NCBI GenBank assembly: GCA_020636275.1
Contig: JACJYD010000004.1
Coordinates: 255,987 to 319,986, forward strand
From: Lewinellaceae bacterium
Lineage (GTDB): Bacteria > Bacteroidota > Bacteroidia > Chitinophagales > Saprospiraceae
Length of the DNA: 64,000 nt
Direction of reading: 5' to 3'
In this document: piece after piece, positions 32,771 through 41,941 of the stretch
Position numbering within the stretch: position 1 is the stretch's first letter
Layout of the letters: each line of letters begins with the position of its first letter
The notes under the pieces: model-generated
Told to the model about the DNA's origin: nothing
Database searches by the model: none
Seen by the model: the letters and a program-made list of their open reading frames with translations, nothing else
Made by a program: the position numbers and the translations under genes

Positions 32771-35700
32771 ATGGCAAAGACTGTTTTGGTTCCGATGCAT
32801 CTTGATGCGCTCTTTGTGTCAAGCACCAATGGTGTAGAGACCATTCCGCCTTTGGTAGATTTTACCCGTTTGGAGGCATGCACAGGTGATACGCCTACGA
32901 ATGTTTACCTCGGCGAGAACCTTTCGACCGCACCTTTGAACAACGCTCAGGGTTCCGATATCCTGGGCGCCGGTTTTCACTTGCATTGGGCACTTCCCGA
33001 TGCGCTGACAAAAACGATGGGCCAACCCTTTACAAGGCAACAACCCTTCTTGAATATTTTCGGGAAACCTGCCGGGGAAAAAATTTGGACGGCTTTACAA
33101 AAAGCCGGTTGGATATCCGATTCTCAGCCCACCGCCAAAGTACTGAAATTGCCAAAGGAACGACGCACGGCGCCAGATGGGATCACGGAAGATCAACTTC
33201 AATCCGTAAATGACTTGCTGAACCACCCATCCTTCCCCGCCGTGCCCAATCGCTGGTTGGTGAGCCGTTTTCCAACGGACAGTGGCACACCTGATGTGCA
33301 ATGGGTCGTTGAAAGTGATTATGTCTGGCCTCAAAAAACGGGTAATGATAACCACGGCTCCCCGCTTGCCGGCAACTATACGGCATGGCCCTTCCCTGGG
33401 GCAAACGCACTGGATTACCGTTTCATAGGATGTTGGTATAAAGTTGGTGAATCGGCTCCTCCAGGAGGAACATATCTTAGCGAGCCCCTTACCGCCGTGG
33501 GCTACGGCGAACCCACTTTTGCCGCTCTTTATCCCAATTGCCGCACCGTTTTTGGATTTTGGGACAAGGATTATTCAACCCCTTGCACCTACGAAGTTCG
33601 TGGCTGGTACTTCGATCCGAAACAAGATTATTGGGCTTCCTTCATCACTGATTTTTTGGCAAAACCGCCAGACAAATACCCGTATGCCCGGCTTTTGGAA
33701 GCCCTTAAAGAAGAATTTCAATGGTTCATCCCGATCCAGGTAGATCGGAACGCCCTTAAGCTAACTATTGATAACCAGGACTGGTTTTTAATCCTAAAAG
33801 ATCGAGGCTGGGTGGATGAACAGGGCCTCCTGAACATGGCCGCTCTCCATCCCTCCAATACCCTGGGACCTGGAAACGAAGTGCAGGAGGCGGACATCCG
33901 GAATATGCTGGACGACCTGATCGGTAAGCAATTGCTGGACTTCCAAACCCCCAAGCAGGGGTTGCCTACCCAAACCCTTTACTATGCGCGCTGTGTGGCT
34001 GACCCAAAAAAAAATCAAACCCAGCCTCCAGCCGACACTCCTGTGACCTTTGCCGTTGGGAATACCAGTACGGAAGCCATGTCGGCTTTTCTCGCCAATT
34101 TGATCACGCCGGGGAATAAAAAGATCGTGGAGGATTATCTGGAAGCACAGCTCCTGTCCGCAAGCCTCCAACAACCAACAGACCTGGGTCCAAAATTCGA
34201 AGAAGCCCGTCACCAAAAAGGATTTGAGGCTTTACCCGGCGGTACCATCTGGACCATTCGCGCCCAAAGTTCGACCTACAACAAGGCAAGTAAAACAAAA
34301 GCCGGCGATGAGATCACGCTTCCCGATTCTCTTGCCGATTCGCTCAATAGTCTCAATAACCTGCAGCAAAAGATCGATCAAACCAATTTTGAGATCGAAT
34401 CACTGCAACAACAGATCTTCTCCAACTGGTGCTGCTACCTGAAGCTGGAATTCGACGTAAAAAATGCACCCGGCCAAAGTATTCAACTACAAGACCCCAA
34501 TGATCCGGGGGAAGATATGCAGGATCCCAACGATCTGGGGGAAGATACGCAGGATCCCAACGATCTGGGGGAAGATACGCAGGATCCGAATGACCTGCCC
34601 ACTGGTGTTGATCTGCCGGGCGCACTCGATTCCATGAAAGACCTGATCCATTGGGAAATTGAGACGGTGCTCTATAAACTGAACCAGCAGAAACAAAAGT
34701 CCCTTACTGATTTGGCAGCTGCCCAGCAACAGGTTGCCGTTGGCCTGGCCCGGTTTGAGCAGGAGAACCAATACCTGCAAGCCACTGATATACAGGATTG
34801 GAATGCATTTGAAAAGGCGGTAAAAGGCATGTCCATACCGGCTGTTCAGAAGATTAGTTTCTCCGGCTTGGGGAACTTCGATCCTGCCATCCTGGAGGCC
34901 CTGAACAAGGCCCTGCTGAATGATGCCGATCTATACAAAAAATTACAGTTCACATCTGCAATTCCCGACGAAGCAAAGGACTTGCAAAAACAGCAGAATA
35001 CACAAAATTGGACGCCGGCAATTTACCTTCGGTACAATCGACTCTTGCTGGAATCCCTTTTGCCCATCGCTCACCGCCCAAGATATATCGTTCAAAATAC
35101 GGCGGCGCCCAGGTATTGGCAACCCACTGAGCCTACGTTGCTGATCAGCGGTGTACAACCGACCCCGAGGCATGGCCAGGATGGCCGTCTCCGGATCGAT
35201 CGGTTGCTGGCCTGCAATGTATCTGATATAGACCCTCCTGGCTTGTCAACGAACCCGGCCATCTTTGACAAGCTACACACCATCCTGGAACATATTAAGG
35301 GAAAAGAGCCCGGCAATTTTGCGCTTCACCCCCAATCCAACGAATGGCATCCCGTACTTCTGGAGTGGGAGGTTGATTTTTCACCTGCCTTGCGCGGTTT
35401 TACTTCCACAGACCCTAATACTTTTCAATACAAAGACACCTACATCGAAGATTATTATTCACTGGACCTGAATGCAGTGGATTTTTCGAAAACCGTTCCT
35501 CCTGTGGATGCCTCTGATTCGTTCTCAGGTCGCTGCGTGCTTACGCCCTCAGGGAGTTTATTACAAAAAGACATCGTAGTCCAAAACCTGGTTCCCGCTA
35601 TCATGGATGCGATAAAAAAGGAGCTGGATCCCCATCGTGACCAACCCATGACTCCCCTTTCCAAAAAGGCCTTTATTGATTGGGTAACCAAAGGAGAAGC

Positions 35701-37924
35701 CGACGATCCAGTTCTGAAAGCCCTGGTTGTCCAACCCACTCCAGTAGATAGGCCCGACACTCCGCAAATCGCAGATTGGATCACTGATTGTCTCTCCGAC
35801 GCCAGGTCCCTTCCGAGCAAGGGCATTGTATCCTGGTATTGGCAGTTCCTGAAAAAGGAATATGACGAGATCCCCTTTCCTTCTCCAGACTCTGAAGGAC
35901 AGCCGGTGGTCACTTTTGTCAATTGGGTGATGGACCGTATGCACCTTAAAAAAGCATATTATAAAAAATACAACATAATCGAAGCAAACCAGTCGGATTC
36001 CAATCTGCAAAAAGATCGCCAATTCCCGACGTGGTTAGGAAGCACCCTTGGAAATAGCACCCTCAAATTGTTTTTTGAGGACCAAAAGATCAATCAACCC
36101 GAAGGCGACGCGCTCTCCACCTATCTTCAGGGTCATTTCAACAGGGTGATCAATTGGTTCTATGCTCGGATGCGAGGCATCCTGCATAGAGTGATTGACT
36201 ATTATGCCTACAAAAATCTGCATTCGGTAGCGGGGTTGTCGCAGGCACTGGGGGGGTTCAACAAGGCATTGGTCAATCTGTCGCAAACCTGGCAACTCGA
36301 CATTGCCGATCCCCTGGCTTCCGACCAATCCCCCAATGGTATTACTGCCAAGGTACGCGACGCCGTGCAGCATCAAAACCGGTTTTCGCCGATAGCAACG
36401 GGAGATTATGCCCCCTTCCGGGCAGGTGAAATGGCCATTACCTGTGCAAAGTTGATCAATACTTTTGGGCAGCAATGGCAACCCGTCCCCCAAAAGATGG
36501 TTTGCACGGAGGCCATGACTTCCACCAGGGCCCAAAAGGTAATATTGCCCCCCCGTTTGGCCCAGCCCGCCCGGCTGAATTTCCGCTGGCTTTCAGCCCA
36601 CTCTTCCGTGCCGAACGCCGATGTGGATCTGGAGGAAATGAACAGTCATCCCGCAACAAGTCCTATCTGCGGATGGGTTCTTCCCAATAACCTCGATAAC
36701 AGCCTGATGGTATACCACCAAAACGGCCAGGCACTCGGCTATATTGACCCGAGCGGCAATTGGAGGGTATTCCCTGGGCATGATGGCCCCGTTTTGCCCG
36801 AGGATATAGATAATCCGCACCTTTCTAACCTGGTGCAACGGCTGTGCCGGGTAAGTCGCCACCAGTCGGATTTTATTGCCGATTTTATCACCGTACTCGA
36901 CACGGCGGCCGATAGCATCGCACCCGACAACAATGCCCAACACCAGGCGCTTTCCCTCCTGATTGGCAGGCCCTTTGCCCTGGTACGTGCCACATTGAGC
37001 CTCGAACAGAGAGGGCTGAGCATCCCGTACAAGCGTTCTACCGCAACTGACCCGAATTTTATTTCCGAGTTGAATCGATTCTCCAGTTTGAAAAAAAATG
37101 GACCTGTCCCTTCGGACGGGTTCCAATGGAACACCTACCATTATGAAAGGGTAAAGGTTCCGCTGCGCCTTGGCGAATTCCGCCTGCTCAACGATGGGAT
37201 GGCCGGCTTCTGGGTAGATGCAGCACCTGCGGGAGTATTGCCGCCCGACGCCAATCTCGATACTTTTTTCGCTCCGCAAAGTTTTGACCCCGACCGGCAG
37301 AAACATCAACAGACGGCAATAAAGACCCACGACGAAGACGGAACCTCATTCCTACTCAACTTGACCCTGGACCAAAAGGACCCCATTCAGGTCAGTATGC
37401 TGATGGATCCACGTGGAAAGATCCATGCCACCTGTGGTTTATTGCCTGTAAAAAGTATTCAAATACCCCCCGACCAGTATAAAACAGCCCTCCAAAATAT
37501 GGAGGTAGCTTTCCTCAGCGCCCCGTTGCTCACTTTGCCCGGCCGCATCCACGTGTCGTTGCCCCGCGAACCGGGCTTCGGATGGTCCTGGGTTCAAAAA
37601 GAAGGCAAGGGCTGGAAAGTCGTCAACTCCGTTGGCGCCATCCGAATGTCCGATGTGGCTCGCATCTTCCCTGCACAAGCAGGCGCTGTCTGGGCTCAAC
37701 TCAGTGAAAAAGGATGGATACTGGATATTCTTGGAGATCAGGCCCGGGTGGCCCCAATAGACCAGCGGATAGAAGGGCTGGACCCGGAATTTACCCCCTT
37801 ACTTCCTCTCATCGAGGAAATGCTGGAACGAACGGAACTCAACCCGTTTGACACAACCGCTGCATTTTCAGGCACCCCCGAAATTCGCGAAGGCTGGCTC
37901 AAGCTCACAAAATTGAATATTTAA
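32771..37924 (+). CDS. giant protein A of five-gene operon, family not named
   Basis: This is a soluble protein of ~1717 aa with no signal peptide and no membrane segments. N-terminal features are MHLDALFVSS, NVYLGENLS, FHLHWALPDALTK and VPNRWLVSRFP. Sequences with 'LHWALPD.LT' and 'PNRWLV.R' recur in large unannotated bacterial proteins, but I know no function. Around residues 520-620 it has a coiled coil (LNSLNNLQQKIDQTNFEIESLQQQI), an acidic tandem repeat (DPNDLGEDTQ) and a second coiled coil (NQQKQKSLTDLAAAQQQ). The remainder is mixed alpha/beta. It is the first and largest of five same-strand genes (next gap 23 bases). ATG 32771 is preferred; 32759 is possible. It may be a scaffold of a large assembly; this is inference. 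Confidence 0.75.
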   Translation: MAKTVLVPMHLDALFVSSTNGVETIPPLVDFTRLEACTGDTPTNVYLGENLSTAPLNNAQGSDILGAGFHLHWALPDALTKTMGQPFTRQQPFLNIFGKPAGEKIWTALQKAGWISDSQPTAKVLKLPKERRTAPDGITEDQLQSVNDLLNHPSFPAVPNRWLVSRFPTDSGTPDVQWVVESDYVWPQKTGNDNHGSPLAGNYTAWPFPGANALDYRFIGCWYKVGESAPPGGTYLSEPLTAVGYGEPTFAALYPNCRTVFGFWDKDYSTPCTYEVRGWYFDPKQDYWASFITDFLAKPPDKYPYARLLEALKEEFQWFIPIQVDRNALKLTIDNQDWFLILKDRGWVDEQGLLNMAALHPSNTLGPGNEVQEADIRNMLDDLIGKQLLDFQTPKQGLPTQTLYYARCVADPKKNQTQPPADTPVTFAVGNTSTEAMSAFLANLITPGNKKIVEDYLEAQLLSASLQQPTDLGPKFEEARHQKGFEALPGGTIWTIRAQSSTYNKASKTKAGDEITLPDSLADSLNSLNNLQQKIDQTNFEIESLQQQIFSNWCCYLKLEFDVKNAPGQSIQLQDPNDPGEDMQDPNDLGEDTQDPNDLGEDTQDPNDLPTGVDLPGALDSMKDLIHWEIETVLYKLNQQKQKSLTDLAAAQQQVAVGLARFEQENQYLQATDIQDWNAFEKAVKGMSIPAVQKISFSGLGNFDPAILEALNKALLNDADLYKKLQFTSAIPDEAKDLQKQQNTQNWTPAIYLRYNRLLLESLLPIAHRPRYIVQNTAAPRYWQPTEPTLLISGVQPTPRHGQDGRLRIDRLLACNVSDIDPPGLSTNPAIFDKLHTILEHIKGKEPGNFALHPQSNEWHPVLLEWEVDFSPALRGFTSTDPNTFQYKDTYIEDYYSLDLNAVDFSKTVPPVDASDSFSGRCVLTPSGSLLQKDIVVQNLVPAIMDAIKKELDPHRDQPMTPLSKKAFIDWVTKGEADDPVLKALVVQPTPVDRPDTPQIADWITDCLSDARSLPSKGIVSWYWQFLKKEYDEIPFPSPDSEGQPVVTFVNWVMDRMHLKKAYYKKYNIIEANQSDSNLQKDRQFPTWLGSTLGNSTLKLFFEDQKINQPEGDALSTYLQGHFNRVINWFYARMRGILHRVIDYYAYKNLHSVAGLSQALGGFNKALVNLSQTWQLDIADPLASDQSPNGITAKVRDAVQHQNRFSPIATGDYAPFRAGEMAITCAKLINTFGQQWQPVPQKMVCTEAMTSTRAQKVILPPRLAQPARLNFRWLSAHSSVPNADVDLEEMNSHPATSPICGWVLPNNLDNSLMVYHQNGQALGYIDPSGNWRVFPGHDGPVLPEDIDNPHLSNLVQRLCRVSRHQSDFIADFITVLDTAADSIAPDNNAQHQALSLLIGRPFALVRATLSLEQRGLSIPYKRSTATDPNFISELNRFSSLKKNGPVPSDGFQWNTYHYERVKVPLRLGEFRLLNDGMAGFWVDAAPAGVLPPDANLDTFFAPQSFDPDRQKHQQTAIKTHDEDGTSFLLNLTLDQKDPIQVSMLMDPRGKIHATCGLLPVKSIQIPPDQYKTALQNMEVAFLSAPLLTLPGRIHVSLPREPGFGWSWVQKEGKGWKVVNSVGAIRMSDVARIFPAQAGAVWAQLSEKGWILDILGDQARVAPIDQRIEGLDPEFTPLLPLIEEMLERTELNPFDTTAAFSGTPEIREGWLKLTKLNI
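34493..34600 (+). repeat. 30-bp tandem repeat encoding DPNDLGEDTQ
   Basis: Three full 30-base units and a partial fourth. The units differ at only a few positions; units 2 and 3 are identical. They encode a strongly acidic ten-residue motif between two coiled-coil segments of giant protein A. The near-identity indicates recent expansion or strand slippage. Confidence 0.9.
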
Positions 37925-37947
37925 AAACAAATACACTTAATTGCCAC

Positions 37948-39444
37948 ATGTCACAAATTATCCCTTACAATATCCGCCCCATCCTGATCACGGCTCCAAA
38001 CATCGTCAACAACGGGTATGCCGAGAATCAATTTACCATAGGTATTTTCAATAACTCGCTGTTAGAACCCTTCGAGTTTAAAAAAGGGTTCCCCTTGCTG
38101 CTTTTGTTTATAGTTTCTCCCGAATCAGCGGGGGCTACTCCCAGCCGGCCATGGGGGCTTACCGATGAAAATTCATTGAGCGCGTCGCAATTCAAAATTG
38201 AAAATATTGGAAAAGGAAACCCGGCAGATTGGGATTGTTCCTTTGTGAACGATGTCACTCAGCAAATTCCCGGCCGATCTGACCTGATGGGCTGGAAAGC
38301 GGTGCCAAACAAGGATATCTCTATTGATCCGGGTGATCACCTCGAATTTACGGTGTATGGTTTAAAATCCGATTTGCCCGACGGGCATACCCAATCGATC
38401 TTTTTCTATGAAAAAGGAGAAAAAGGTTATGGGAATTATATGAATTTCGAAACCATTCTTAAGTCTCCGCTTGTTGCCAATGGTCAAAAAATCGGGATTG
38501 GCACAGCCGATCCAAACGCCCAGGTCCATGTCGTTTCGCAGCAATCCGCAGAAATGATTTTGGAAAACCGAGGAGGGAAAGCCCACTCGACAAGTTTCCT
38601 GTTAAAGAATGATCTTGGCAACTGGGGTATGACACTGGGTGGGGATAAAGATGATCAGACTTTTTTGATTGGGAATTTTGATCAAGGCGATAATAACCCA
38701 GCTGGTTTTGATCCGAAAGTCCGTATCCATGGTCGTCAGGGTGATTTTGAAATCGGGGGCAATCTGTATGTAGGCAATGATCAATTAGAAGGCTTTGGAT
38801 TATCCTTACGTGGTCAGATTCAATTATTCGCCAAAGACCCCATGCTGAAGGATGACGACTGGCTTAAAACTTCTGATACAACCATTGGAGTCCAAGTAAA
38901 TAAGGGTCTCGTTTTTACGCATGGTTCCGGATCCATGCTGTTAGATAATGGAAATCTCAGTGTGGAGGGAAATCTAAGTGCAGATGGAAATCTAAGTGTA
39001 GATGGAAATCTAAGTGCAGATGGAAATCTAAGTGTAGAGGAAAATCTAAGTGTAGGTGGAAACCTCGAATTGGGAAGTGACCTGAACTTAACTGGTGGGA
39101 AAATCACCGGGAAAGGGAATCCATTGTTCAAACGAAAAACCTTGATATTTAACCACAACCCATTAACCCTATCCGACAGTTTAATGACATTAATCAACAC
39201 AGAAATTTCATCTGCTGATTATGTGTTGTTCATCTACCAGGCGTGGTACAAATTAAACACGGATACGGATTGGCCTGGTCGCTCAGATATATATAACCTT
39301 ACCCATCCCCAAAGTCCTTGGATCATACTTCCTGTTGAAGAAAATGGATTCTGGAAGGTTGGTGTTCGTATTCCCTCTCCATTAACATTTGAGCTCTCGA
39401 TAGAGGTTCTGGCCATATTAAAGGATATGGTGGAAGAAGAATAA
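37948..39444 (+). CDS. phage-fibre-like protein B of the giant-protein operon
   Basis: This is a 498-aa protein without a signal peptide. Residues 1-~175 form a beta-rich head domain (IRPILITAPNIVNNGYAENQFTIG). KIGIGTADPNAQVHVVS (near 185) is the IGIGTxxPxAxLxV motif that opens shafts of phage tail fibres and many trimeric fibre proteins. Strand repeats lead to six copies of GNLSVD/GNLSAD (residues ~335-370), a typical fibrous shaft. A globular ~100-residue tip follows (RKTLIFNHNPLTLSDSLM .. WIILPVEENGFWKVGV). It is most likely a trimeric fibre or receptor-binding component of the operon's product, inferred from architecture. It starts 23 bases after giant protein A. Confidence 0.7.
   Translation: MSQIIPYNIRPILITAPNIVNNGYAENQFTIGIFNNSLLEPFEFKKGFPLLLLFIVSPESAGATPSRPWGLTDENSLSASQFKIENIGKGNPADWDCSFVNDVTQQIPGRSDLMGWKAVPNKDISIDPGDHLEFTVYGLKSDLPDGHTQSIFFYEKGEKGYGNYMNFETILKSPLVANGQKIGIGTADPNAQVHVVSQQSAEMILENRGGKAHSTSFLLKNDLGNWGMTLGGDKDDQTFLIGNFDQGDNNPAGFDPKVRIHGRQGDFEIGGNLYVGNDQLEGFGLSLRGQIQLFAKDPMLKDDDWLKTSDTTIGVQVNKGLVFTHGSGSMLLDNGNLSVEGNLSADGNLSVDGNLSADGNLSVEENLSVGGNLELGSDLNLTGGKITGKGNPLFKRKTLIFNHNPLTLSDSLMTLINTEISSADYVLFIYQAWYKLNTDTDWPGRSDIYNLTHPQSPWIILPVEENGFWKVGVRIPSPLTFELSIEVLAILKDMVEEE
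38950..39057 (+). repeat. 18-bp tandem repeats encoding GNLSVD
   Basis: Six successive 18-base units (GGAAATCTAAGTGTAGAT and close variants) with a degenerate seventh, in frame within the fibre-like gene. The units alternate V and A at the fifth residue, so the ancestral unit may be 36 bases long. Confidence 0.9.
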
Positions 39445-39517
39445 AGACTCCCGGTACATAATTCTTCTCCTTCCACTTTGTAAATCCTTATTTTTTTACC
39501 CTAGCAATCGCCTCGTC

Positions 39518-41884
39518 ATGCCGAAACAAACTCAACAAGCCACTCAGGCACTCCAAAAAGACCTCAGTACCACCGCACGTAAGAGCGGTGATGTACGGGC
39601 CGTAGTTATAGGCCGCCGAGGCAACAATTCTTTGGAAGGGAACCTGACAGTGGTACCTTCCCAGTTTCGGCGCTACTCAGTCGCTGAATTGTACCAGCGT
39701 TTTCTGATCAACGCACCAGACCACAAAGGCAATTACAACTGTGGCTTTGGACAATATGGGCGCAATCTCAGTGTGAGCGCCAATTATAATTTTGGCGACC
39801 TGATCTTGCCGGGTATAATCACCGCAAATGTTGAAGGGAAGGTAAAGGGTGATGTGGCAAAAGAGGTTTTGTTTATGATCCACAGGGCGGCGCCCACTGC
39901 GTTATTTTCACAAGATGAAAAGAAACAGCTAAAACCCGTCTGGACCACGGGGAAACCCGTTGTTTTCTGCGTGCTCTCCGGCCTTACCTATCAAATAGTA
40001 GCAAACCTGAATGCTTTATCGGGGGTCAAGGTCGGGTTTTCTTCTGTCCTGGGGAATTCTACTTCTGGCGGGGCGGAACCCGAAACAGATGCACTCCAAT
40101 TAGACATTAGCATTGATGCCTCCATAAAAGCAGGTGCCGGATTGTCCGGACAACTGATCCGGCTTGCCGCAGACCAGTCGGGGTTCTACCCCAATGGTAC
40201 AGGAAATGAACTTGTAGAGGCTTTTTCCAACGCGCTCGGCGGCCCCTCGGCTAAGGACCTGGCTTCGGAAGTGGCCACCTGGTTCGAGTATGTAATGACA
40301 TACCTCCAGAAAGACGCCTTCGACACATTTCAGCCCATTGTCCAGAACCTGGCTGCTCAAATAAATCCTACCGATAAGATAAAAGAAATCTATGACCAGG
40401 TCAAACAGGGCCTCCTGGATAAGATAACGAATAAAGGGGGGGTGCAAACCTTGGCAAAAAATCTATTCGACTTTCTTAAAAATAAGGCTGCTTCAGAGAT
40501 ACAGACCGAAGCGACCCTTCAACTTTTAGATAAGCTGTCAAAAGAGCTGTCGGACTTTTACCAAAAGCAAATGCTCCACAGCCTTCTTACTACACCTAAA
40601 CCTACAAACAACATTTGGATCAGGACTTCCCCGCAAAAAGTTCAAATCAACTACCGGGAGATCCAAAGGCAGATTGCATGGTACCAAAATATAAAGAAGA
40701 GTAAGCAATCCACTACCGTGAATCTCCCTGGCGTTTTGCCCCTGGAACAGGAATTGTGCCATGCAGATTTGTATTCTTTTGTCGCCAATACGCAGGCAGG
40801 GGGAACGGCTTCCGGGAAAGCTTCGTTGAAAACCTCTGCTGGAGGCGCCAGTGCCGGCGCCTCCGGTGCTGCAACTATTGCCGGAGATGTTAAATTCAGC
40901 TCCTCTCGCTATCAGATTTGTATCCCTTCCAGTTCCCCGTCAGAAAAACCCCTGGTACTAACCCAGGATACCTTCACCACCTACCGGCGGATGGCAGGGA
41001 AGGCGAGTTGGGGATCAAGCGCAAACATCTTCCTGGAGGATTATGGATTGGAAGCCAATCAGGCCGGGAAGTTGGAAAATCGCTTTTTCGACCTGATCAC
41101 GTACCAATGCATCAGCGCCTATTGGCTCTATCCCCGCAAAGAAAACAATCCGTCCCCGGCAACCCTTGAAATGGGAAGCGGTACGAGCTTCGGATGCTCG
41201 GTCAACCTCAAACACCTGCAAAGAATGGCGGCGCCGGGAAGTCCGTCCCAGAAACCGGACCCAATTAAGCAATTAAAGCAGCAATTGGCAACGTCCTTGC
41301 ATATCTCCGAAGCAGAGCTGGACATTTTCCTTTCCAAAGCATTTCCTTCCGGCCCCCCTTCCGCTTCAGGCAATAGCAACCCCAAAAATTTGCTGGAGAA
41401 TTACACCACCGTCATACTTGAATCAAACTTCGCATTCCTACCCGGGGCAAACAATAACATCTCGTTGCAAAATGCCAAGAATGCTGATTTGTATCGTCCG
41501 GATGACTTGTTTACTTCTCCTTCCATAAAAAGTATCCTGTCCCAACTGGATGGGAAATTAAATCAAGGGAGTAATCCTGCGACTCCGCCCTGTCGGCTGG
41601 ATTCCATTCGCATCCGGGTCCGGAATGAGGATAATTTGGGTAACTACGATAACTCTCATCCCATATTTACCCTGGGGTTCGATTTCAGGGCTGCTGTAAA
41701 AATAGAATATGGAAAGACCCAAAAGGCCTCCGGCAACGAAGGCATCTTTGATGTCTACACCTGCTGGTTCAATCCGGATTATGAGGTCAGGCCCCAGGAT
41801 GGGTATGAACGCTCGGTACCTTCCGCTGTGTTACTGCCGCATACTTTGTTTGAAAAGGCAGACAGCAATCCGATAAAGGAATAA
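39518..41884 (+). CDS. protein C of the giant-protein operon, family unknown
   Basis: This is a 788-aa protein without signal peptide or membrane segments. The N-terminus is polar (MPKQTQQATQALQKDLSTTARKSG). A beta-rich part follows (NLSVSANYNFGDLILPGIITANVEGKV), then an amphipathic helical region (ATWFEYVMTYLQKDAFDTFQPIVQNLAAQI .. LLDKLSKELSDFYQKQM). Mid-protein there is a Gly/Ala/Ser low-complexity tract (GGTASGKASLKTSAGGASAGASGAA), and the C-terminus is globular (TLGFDFRAAVKIEYGK). I do not recognise the family. It is co-oriented with its neighbours (73 and 57 bases apart). The alternation of amphipathic strands and helices resembles lipid- or membrane-interacting proteins, but this is weak evidence. 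Confidence 0.7.
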   Translation: MPKQTQQATQALQKDLSTTARKSGDVRAVVIGRRGNNSLEGNLTVVPSQFRRYSVAELYQRFLINAPDHKGNYNCGFGQYGRNLSVSANYNFGDLILPGIITANVEGKVKGDVAKEVLFMIHRAAPTALFSQDEKKQLKPVWTTGKPVVFCVLSGLTYQIVANLNALSGVKVGFSSVLGNSTSGGAEPETDALQLDISIDASIKAGAGLSGQLIRLAADQSGFYPNGTGNELVEAFSNALGGPSAKDLASEVATWFEYVMTYLQKDAFDTFQPIVQNLAAQINPTDKIKEIYDQVKQGLLDKITNKGGVQTLAKNLFDFLKNKAASEIQTEATLQLLDKLSKELSDFYQKQMLHSLLTTPKPTNNIWIRTSPQKVQINYREIQRQIAWYQNIKKSKQSTTVNLPGVLPLEQELCHADLYSFVANTQAGGTASGKASLKTSAGGASAGASGAATIAGDVKFSSSRYQICIPSSSPSEKPLVLTQDTFTTYRRMAGKASWGSSANIFLEDYGLEANQAGKLENRFFDLITYQCISAYWLYPRKENNPSPATLEMGSGTSFGCSVNLKHLQRMAAPGSPSQKPDPIKQLKQQLATSLHISEAELDIFLSKAFPSGPPSASGNSNPKNLLENYTTVILESNFAFLPGANNNISLQNAKNADLYRPDDLFTSPSIKSILSQLDGKLNQGSNPATPPCRLDSIRIRVRNEDNLGNYDNSHPIFTLGFDFRAAVKIEYGKTQKASGNEGIFDVYTCWFNPDYEVRPQDGYERSVPSAVLLPHTLFEKADSNPIKE

Positions 41885-41941
41885 GTACAGTGAAAATAAT
41901 GCAATAAGTTCCCCTGGCTCAAAAGCCTAATACAGCATACA

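Noticed and set aside
38950..39057. Regular 18-base repeats as a possible CRISPR array
   Set aside because: The units are contiguous, without spacers, and encode an in-frame GNLSVD repeat within a fibre-like protein.
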